NCBI GenBank assembly: GCA_902635515.1
Contig: CACPOD010000005.1
Span: 1-64,000, forward strand
Length of the DNA: 64,000 nucleotides
Reading direction: 5' to 3'
DNA from: an uncultured Pelagibacteraceae bacterium
Lineage (GTDB): Bacteria > Pseudomonadota > Alphaproteobacteria > Pelagibacterales > Pelagibacteraceae
Positions within the stretch are counted from its first letter, which is position 1, and every line of letters starts with the position of its first letter. The position numbers were made by a program, and so were the translations under genes. Below, piece after piece: positions 59,397 through 64,000 of the stretch. The notes under the pieces were generated by a model, which worked only from the letters and a program-made list of their open reading frames with translations, ran no database searches and had not been told where the DNA came from.

Positions 59397-60461
59397 ATGA
59401 AAACAAAAGTCTTAATTTCCACAGGTGGATCTGGAGGTCACGTAATACCAGCAATTACAATTTATAATCATTTAAAGAATACTCATGAAACCTTGATTTC
59501 TTCTGATAAAAGAGGTCTTGCATATTTAGATAAGAATTATAAAGCATTTGTAATCAACACTCCAAAATTAAATAATTATTTTTTACTTCCTTTTTCATTT
59601 TTAAAAATATTATTTCTAACTATTAAATCTTTTTTTCTTTTAAAAAAAAATAATATTTCAATTTTAATTTCTACAGGTGGCTATATGTCTTTACCACTAT
59701 GTTTAGCAGCAAAAATATTGAGCATTAATATTTTTTTAATTGAACCAAATATGGTTCTTGGAAGAGCAAATAAATTTTTTTTAAATTTTTCAAGAAAACT
59801 AATATGTTATTCAAAGAATTTAATTAATTTACCATCTGGAATTAATCACAAATTAACTACTATTAAACCTCTTATAAGAAAAGAATATTATGAAACCAGT
59901 GGGTATCAAAATAATGATAATTTATTCACAATTATAATAATAGGGGGTAGTCAAGGTGCAAAAATCTTTGACGAGCTCTTAAATAAATCTTTTGCGAGTA
60001 TAGCAAAACAGGTTTCTATAAAAATTATTCATCAAACTAGTGAGAAAAATATTAATTTTTTAAAAAATTTTTACTCTCAAAATAATATTGAAAGTACTGT
60101 TTTTAGTTTTGATCACAATCTTAATGAAGTTTTAAAACAGGGAGATTTATGTATAACAAGAGCGGGCGCGTCTAGTTTAGCTGAACTATCTATATTGAAT
60201 ATTCCATTTGTAGCAATACCACTTCCGTCATCAAAAGATAATCATCAGTATGAAAATGCTAAATACTACAAGGAACAGGATTGTTGTTGGATAATTGATC
60301 AAAAGAATTTTGATGACCAAAAATTTGAGAAATTTTTAATGGAATTGATAAATAAAAGTCAAGATTACACGACAAAAAAAAACAATTTACAGAAATTAAA
60401 TTATCAAAATACATGGAATAATGTTAATCAAAAAATATTAAAAATTATTAATGAAAATTAA
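59397..60461 (+). CDS. murG: Lipid II synthase MurG (GlcNAc transferase)
   Basis: A 354-residue GT28 enzyme adding GlcNAc from UDP-GlcNAc to lipid I. The N-terminal loop S-T-G-G-S-G-G-H-V-I-P-A is at residues 8-19. S-T-G-G-Y-M-S-L-P is near residue 95, I-I-G-G-S-Q-G-A near residue 180, and the donor-binding T-R-A-G-A-S-S-L-A-E-L near residue 255. It is a peripheral inner-membrane protein. It overlaps murC by 11 nt. Confidence 0.96.
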   Translation: MKTKVLISTGGSGGHVIPAITIYNHLKNTHETLISSDKRGLAYLDKNYKAFVINTPKLNNYFLLPFSFLKILFLTIKSFFLLKKNNISILISTGGYMSLPLCLAAKILSINIFLIEPNMVLGRANKFFLNFSRKLICYSKNLINLPSGINHKLTTIKPLIRKEYYETSGYQNNDNLFTIIIIGGSQGAKIFDELLNKSFASIAKQVSIKIIHQTSEKNINFLKNFYSQNNIESTVFSFDHNLNEVLKQGDLCITRAGASSLAELSILNIPFVAIPLPSSKDNHQYENAKYYKEQDCCWIIDQKNFDDQKFEKFLMELINKSQDYTTKKNNLQKLNYQNTWNNVNQKILKIINEN

Positions 60462-61848
60462 ATTAGCAAAAACAGAACTGATACATTTCGTTGGAATAGG
60501 TGGAATAGGTATGAGTGGCTTAGCACTAATAATGAAAGGTAAAGGTTTTAAAGTTCAAGGAAGCGATATAGCAAATAATAAAAATATTGAAAGATTAAGA
60601 AAAGAAAAAATAAAAGTTTTCATTGGACATAAGAAACAAAATATAGAAAAGGGTACTATCCTAGTCATATCTTCAGCTATTAAAAAAAATAATCCTGAGC
60701 TTCTTGCGGCAAAAATAAAGCAATTACCAATTTATAAAAGAGGCGAAATGTTAGCCAACATTGTCTCTTTAACAAAGAATATTGTAGTTGTTGGTTCGCA
60801 CGGCAAAACTACAACAACATCATTGATAGCTTCTATATTTCAAGAGACAAAAATTGATCCTACAATAATCAATGGTGGAGTCATAAACTCAATAAATAAT
60901 TCTGCAAAGCTTGGAAAAAGTGATTGGTCTATATTAGAGGCAGACGAGTCTGATGGAAGTTTTGTTTTTATACCTCCTACATATTCAATCATCACTAATA
61001 TAGATCGAGAGCATATGGATTATTATGGCACTATGGATAAACTAAATAAATATTTTGAAAATTTTGTAAACAAGGTTCCTTCATTTGGAAAATCATTTAT
61101 TTGTTTAGATGATAAAAATAACAAAAATTTAATTAAAAGTATTAAAAACAAAAACTTTTATACATATGGCTTAGATACAAAATCAAATTTTTGTATTAAA
61201 AATATAAAACAATTAAAAGAGTATTCTGAGTTTGACTTAAATATAAAATTACCTAACAAAAAAAATCAATTGATTAAAAAATTTAAAATTCCTTTATTAG
61301 GAATACATAATATTAAGAATTCTGTAGCTGCAGCAGCATTAGCGTTAACAGTAGGTCTTCCAATCAAAAATATTAAAAAAGGACTTAAAAATTTTAAAGG
61401 AGTTCAAAGAAGATTTAATAAAATTTTCAATTTTAATAATGTAGATTTTTATGATGATTATGCCCACCATCCTACTGAAATCAAAGAAGTACTGGATGGT
61501 GTAAAAAAAGTTTATAAAGATTATGAGAAGATATGTATTTTCCAACCACATAGAATATCAAGACTAAAAGATTTAAAAAAAGAATTTACTTTTGCTTTTA
61601 AAAATGCAGATAAAGTAATTTTGTTTCCAATTTATACTGCTGGAGAAAAATTAAAGCTTGGATTTAGTTATATAAATTTTGCGAGAGAGATTATTAAATA
61701 CTCTAGAGTTCAGCTATTTTTAGTAGATGATAAATTTCAATTAGCAAAATTTATTAAAGCAAACATATATGGAAAAAAAATAGTTATAGGAATGGGCGCA
61801 GGGACTATTTCAAGTTGGATGCGAGAATTACCAAAATTGTTATCATGA
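60451..61848 (+). CDS. murC: UDP-N-acetylmuramate-L-alanine ligase
   Basis: A 465-residue Mur ligase adding L-Ala to UDP-MurNAc, the first step of the stem peptide. F-V-G-I-G-G-I-G-M-S-G-L-A is near residue 13, the ATP loop G-S-H-G-K-T-T-T-T near residue 115, E-A-D-E-S-D-G-S near residue 165, and D-D-Y-A-H-H-P-T-E near residue 335. F-Q-P-H-R-x-S-R follows near residue 370. The stop overlaps the murB start by 4 nt. Confidence 0.96.
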   Translation: MKIKLAKTELIHFVGIGGIGMSGLALIMKGKGFKVQGSDIANNKNIERLRKEKIKVFIGHKKQNIEKGTILVISSAIKKNNPELLAAKIKQLPIYKRGEMLANIVSLTKNIVVVGSHGKTTTTSLIASIFQETKIDPTIINGGVINSINNSAKLGKSDWSILEADESDGSFVFIPPTYSIITNIDREHMDYYGTMDKLNKYFENFVNKVPSFGKSFICLDDKNNKNLIKSIKNKNFYTYGLDTKSNFCIKNIKQLKEYSEFDLNIKLPNKKNQLIKKFKIPLLGIHNIKNSVAAAALALTVGLPIKNIKKGLKNFKGVQRRFNKIFNFNNVDFYDDYAHHPTEIKEVLDGVKKVYKDYEKICIFQPHRISRLKDLKKEFTFAFKNADKVILFPIYTAGEKLKLGFSYINFAREIIKYSRVQLFLVDDKFQLAKFIKANIYGKKIVIGMGAGTISSWMRELPKLLS

Positions 61849-62750
61849 AAATTGATTTAAAAGAGTTAATTCCTGAATTTAATAATAATTTAAAATTAGA
61901 TTATGATCTTAAAAAAAAAAATTGGTTTAACATAGGAGGTAAAACCAAAGCTTTTTATAAAGCAGATAATTTAAAAGAATTAATAAAATTTCTTAAAAAA
62001 ATCCAAAATCACGAAAAGATATTTGTGTTAGGGGCAGGTTCAAATACATTAATTTCTGATAAACAATTTAATGGTGTTGTAATTAAGCTTTCAAAAAATT
62101 TTAACAATATTTCTTTGTTTAATAATGAAATCATAATAGCAGGAAGTGCTGTTACTGATAAATCATTATCTGATTTTGCAATGGATAACAGTTTAGGAGG
62201 TTTTGAGTTTTTATCTTGTATACCTGGAACTGTTGGAGGTGGAATCAAAATGAATGCAGGTTGTTTTGAAAGGGAGTTTAAAGATATTTTAGTTTCTATT
62301 CAGGCAATAGATAAATTCGGAAAAGTTATAACTATCCCGGCAAAGGAAATAAATTTCAAATATAGAGACAGTAGTTTGTCAGATGAGCTTATTTTTTTGA
62401 GTGCTTCTTTCAAAGGGTTTAAAAAAAATAAAGATTTAATTCAGAACGAAATGAAAATAATGAAAGAAAAAAAAGAAAAAGCTCAACCAACTAGAATCAA
62501 AACTAGTGGAAGCACATTTAAAAACCCTATAAATCAATCAAATAAGAAAGTTTGGCAATTAATTAAAGAGTCTGTACCACTTGAAAAATCATTTGGGGAT
62601 GCCTCAATTTCTGAAAAACACTGTAATTTTTTTGTAAACAAAGGTAATGCTAAGTTTGAAGATATGAAAAAATTAATAAATTTTGTATCTGATAGTGTCT
62701 TTAAAAAAACAGGTATTAAATTAGAAACAGAAATAAAAATTTTAGAATAA
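61845..62750 (+). CDS. murB: UDP-N-acetylenolpyruvoylglucosamine reductase
   Basis: A 301-residue FAD-dependent reductase making UDP-MurNAc. The FAD-binding G-A-G-S-N-T-L-I-S-D is near residue 63, I-P-G-T-V-G-G-G-I-K-M-N-A-G-C near residue 128, Y-R-D-S-S-L near residue 173, and the catalytic Ser in T-S-G-S-T-F-K-N-P near residue 222. The ATG at 61845 (M-K-I-D-L) uses the common ATGA overlap with murC; a start 30 nt earlier is possible but less likely. Confidence 0.95.
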   Translation: MKIDLKELIPEFNNNLKLDYDLKKKNWFNIGGKTKAFYKADNLKELIKFLKKIQNHEKIFVLGAGSNTLISDKQFNGVVIKLSKNFNNISLFNNEIIIAGSAVTDKSLSDFAMDNSLGGFEFLSCIPGTVGGGIKMNAGCFEREFKDILVSIQAIDKFGKVITIPAKEINFKYRDSSLSDELIFLSASFKGFKKNKDLIQNEMKIMKEKKEKAQPTRIKTSGSTFKNPINQSNKKVWQLIKESVPLEKSFGDASISEKHCNFFVNKGNAKFEDMKKLINFVSDSVFKKTGIKLETEIKILE

Positions 62751-62751
62751 A

Positions 62752-63666
62752 TTGAAAAAAAAAGTACTTATACTATCAGGTGGAATTTCTAAAGAGAGAT
62801 TAATTAGTCTTGATACAGGAAATCAAGTTTTTAAAGAATTAAAAAAAAATGGTTATAGAGTAAAAATTTCTGAACCAGATAATAATTTAGAAAAAAATAT
62901 AAAAATATTTAAGCCCAAGGTGATCTTTAATGCTTTACATGGTCAATTTGGAGAGGATGGATATATTCAAACTATATTAGATAAATTTAAAATTCCATAT
63001 ACTCATTCTGGTGTAATAGCATCTTCAATAGCTATGGATAAAGAAATTTCAAAAAAATTATTTATTAAAAATAAAATTAAAACCCCAAAATTTTTTACAT
63101 ATTCTTATGATATTGCAAAATCTAATTTAATAAAGAAAATCAACAAAAACTTAAGTTTTCCAGTTGTAATTAAACCTTTGAATGAAGGCTCAAGTGTAAA
63201 TGTCTATATAAGCAGTAAAAAGACTTTAGATAAGATTCTTTACAAACTGAAAGTTTATAAAAAAGTATTAATTGAAGAATTTATTGGAGGAAGAGAAATA
63301 CAAGTTGCGATTATGGGTGATAAAAAATTAGGAGCAATTGAACTCAAACCCAAAAGAAAATTTTATGATTACCAAGCAAAATATGACTCAAAATCTAAAA
63401 CACAACATATTATCCCTGTAGATTTACCTAAATCAAAGTTTAATAAGGTAATGGATATAGCTTATAAAGCTCATAAAATTATTGGCTGCAGAGGAGTAAC
63501 CAGGTCAGATTTTAAATTTTTCAATGGAAATTTTTATTTACTAGAACTTAATACACAGCCAGGAATGACCAAATTATCATTAGTGCCAGAAATAGCATTA
63601 TACAAAGGTATAAGCTTTTTAAAATTAATTGAATGGATGTTGAAAGATGCATCAAAGAAAAAATAA
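62752..63666 (+). CDS. ddl: D-alanine-D-alanine ligase
   Basis: A 304-residue ATP-grasp enzyme supplying D-Ala-D-Ala to MurF. It starts at a TTG one nucleotide after the murB stop. L-S-G-G-I-S-K-E-R is near the N-terminus, N-A-L-H-G-Q-F-G-E-D-G near residue 60, P-V-V-I-K-P-L-N-E-G-S-S near residue 137, and the C-terminal E-L-N-T-Q-P-G-M-T carries metal ligands. The 3' end overlaps ftsQ by 20 nt. Confidence 0.95.
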   Translation: MKKKVLILSGGISKERLISLDTGNQVFKELKKNGYRVKISEPDNNLEKNIKIFKPKVIFNALHGQFGEDGYIQTILDKFKIPYTHSGVIASSIAMDKEISKKLFIKNKIKTPKFFTYSYDIAKSNLIKKINKNLSFPVVIKPLNEGSSVNVYISSKKTLDKILYKLKVYKKVLIEEFIGGREIQVAIMGDKKLGAIELKPKRKFYDYQAKYDSKSKTQHIIPVDLPKSKFNKVMDIAYKAHKIIGCRGVTRSDFKFFNGNFYLLELNTQPGMTKLSLVPEIALYKGISFLKLIEWMLKDASKKK

Positions 63667-64000
63667 AAAAATTCTAATTTATTTTTTTTTATTAATAATT
63701 GTTTCGTCAATTGGTAACAACAAAATTAATAATTATAAATTTAAAAAAATAGAAAATATAAATATTTTTGGATTAGATGAAAAAAATAATCAAATTCTTT
63801 TGAATAAGTTGAAAAATTTGAATTTAGGAAATATTTTCTTTATCAATAAAAAAAAAATTGAAAAATTGATTAATTCAAACTCTTTAATTGAGAGCTATAT
63901 AGTATTTAAAGAATATCCATCTACATTAAACATTAAAATTGATAAAACTAATTTTTTTGCAAAAATAAATGATAATGGTAAAAATTATCTCATTGGATCA
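63647..64000 (+). CDS. ftsQ: Cell division protein FtsQ (partial, 5' part)
   Basis: An open frame from ATG at 63647 to the window edge, 118 residues so far. A basic N-terminus (M-H-Q-R-K-N-K-K) precedes one membrane helix (I-L-I-Y-F-F-L-L-I-I-V-S-S). A POTRA-like segment follows, with I-E-N-I-N-I-F-G-L near residue 38 and S-L-I-E-S-Y-I-V-F-K-E-Y-P-S-T-L near residue 83. This is the FtsQ layout, and ddl-ftsQ is the standard order. The rest, and any ftsA, lie beyond the window. Confidence 0.88.
   Translation, partial: MHQRKNKKILIYFFLLIIVSSIGNNKINNYKFKKIENINIFGLDEKNNQILLNKLKNLNLGNIFFINKKKIEKLINSNSLIESYIVFKEYPSTLNIKIDKTNFFAKINDNGKNYLIGS

Overview
The window is one stretch of a very AT-rich (by eye about 70% A+T), tightly packed bacterial chromosome. 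The gene content points to an alphaproteobacterium, most likely the SAR11 clade (Pelagibacterales). Supporting signs are a CcrM-type GANTC methyltransferase, a three-gene cytochrome bc1 operon, an ELM1-family protein, PetP/PetR-like regulators, carAB next to yqeY-dnaG-rpoD, and extreme compaction. The taxon is an inference from these features. No insertion sequence, prophage, CRISPR array or rRNA was seen.

Layout. 1-8.1 kb holds the 3' end of a probable mutY, an FAD monooxygenase, ccrM, rnhB, a family-4-like uracil-DNA glycosylase, a TPR protein with ispE, tRNA-Gln, and the CCA-adding enzyme. 7.6-13.7 kb holds greA, hemF, trmL, the petABC operon, ychF and pth. 13.7-18 kb is a minus-strand run: rplY (L25/Ctc), prs, a laccase-domain protein, a MidA/NDUFAF7-like methyltransferase and lgt. 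18-20.7 kb holds ubiK and a histidine kinase / response regulator / MarR operon. 20.7-29.3 kb holds ilvE, pgsA, uvrC, folB, a pteridine-reductase-type SDR, uvrB, an aspartate aminotransferase and an NAD(P)-binding protein. 29.2-40.5 kb holds trxB, ELM1-like and 2OG oxygenase genes, carB-carA, yqeY-dnaG-rpoD and a tRNA-Val.

Between tRNA-Val (40.5 kb) and a CAT-anticodon tRNA (44.4 kb) lies an accessory-looking block: a GT2 glycosyltransferase, a multispanning GT-C-like protein, a small membrane protein, a TPR protein and a 2OG-Fe(II) oxygenase. After it come an uncharacterised membrane protein, mlaC, mlaA, an AmpD-type amidase and RNase P RNA.

48-64 kb is a division and cell-wall (dcw) operon on the plus strand: mraZ, ftsZ, rsmH, ftsL, ftsI, a fused murE-murF, mraY, murD, ftsW, murG, murC, murB, ddl and the start of ftsQ. 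Together these carry UDP-MurNAc-pentapeptide synthesis, lipid I/II formation and septal wall assembly. A sigma70-like promoter overlapping phased MraZ-type half-sites precedes mraZ.

Points of most interest: a tRNA-Val gene with altered elbow positions in the D and T loops; ftsZ placed between mraZ and rsmH; the MurE-MurF fusion; a tRNA-Gln whose CCA end lies 3 nt before the start codon of the CCA-adding enzyme; a uracil-DNA glycosylase with a single cysteine; an MlaA without a lipobox; and overlap of every convergent protein-gene pair in the window.
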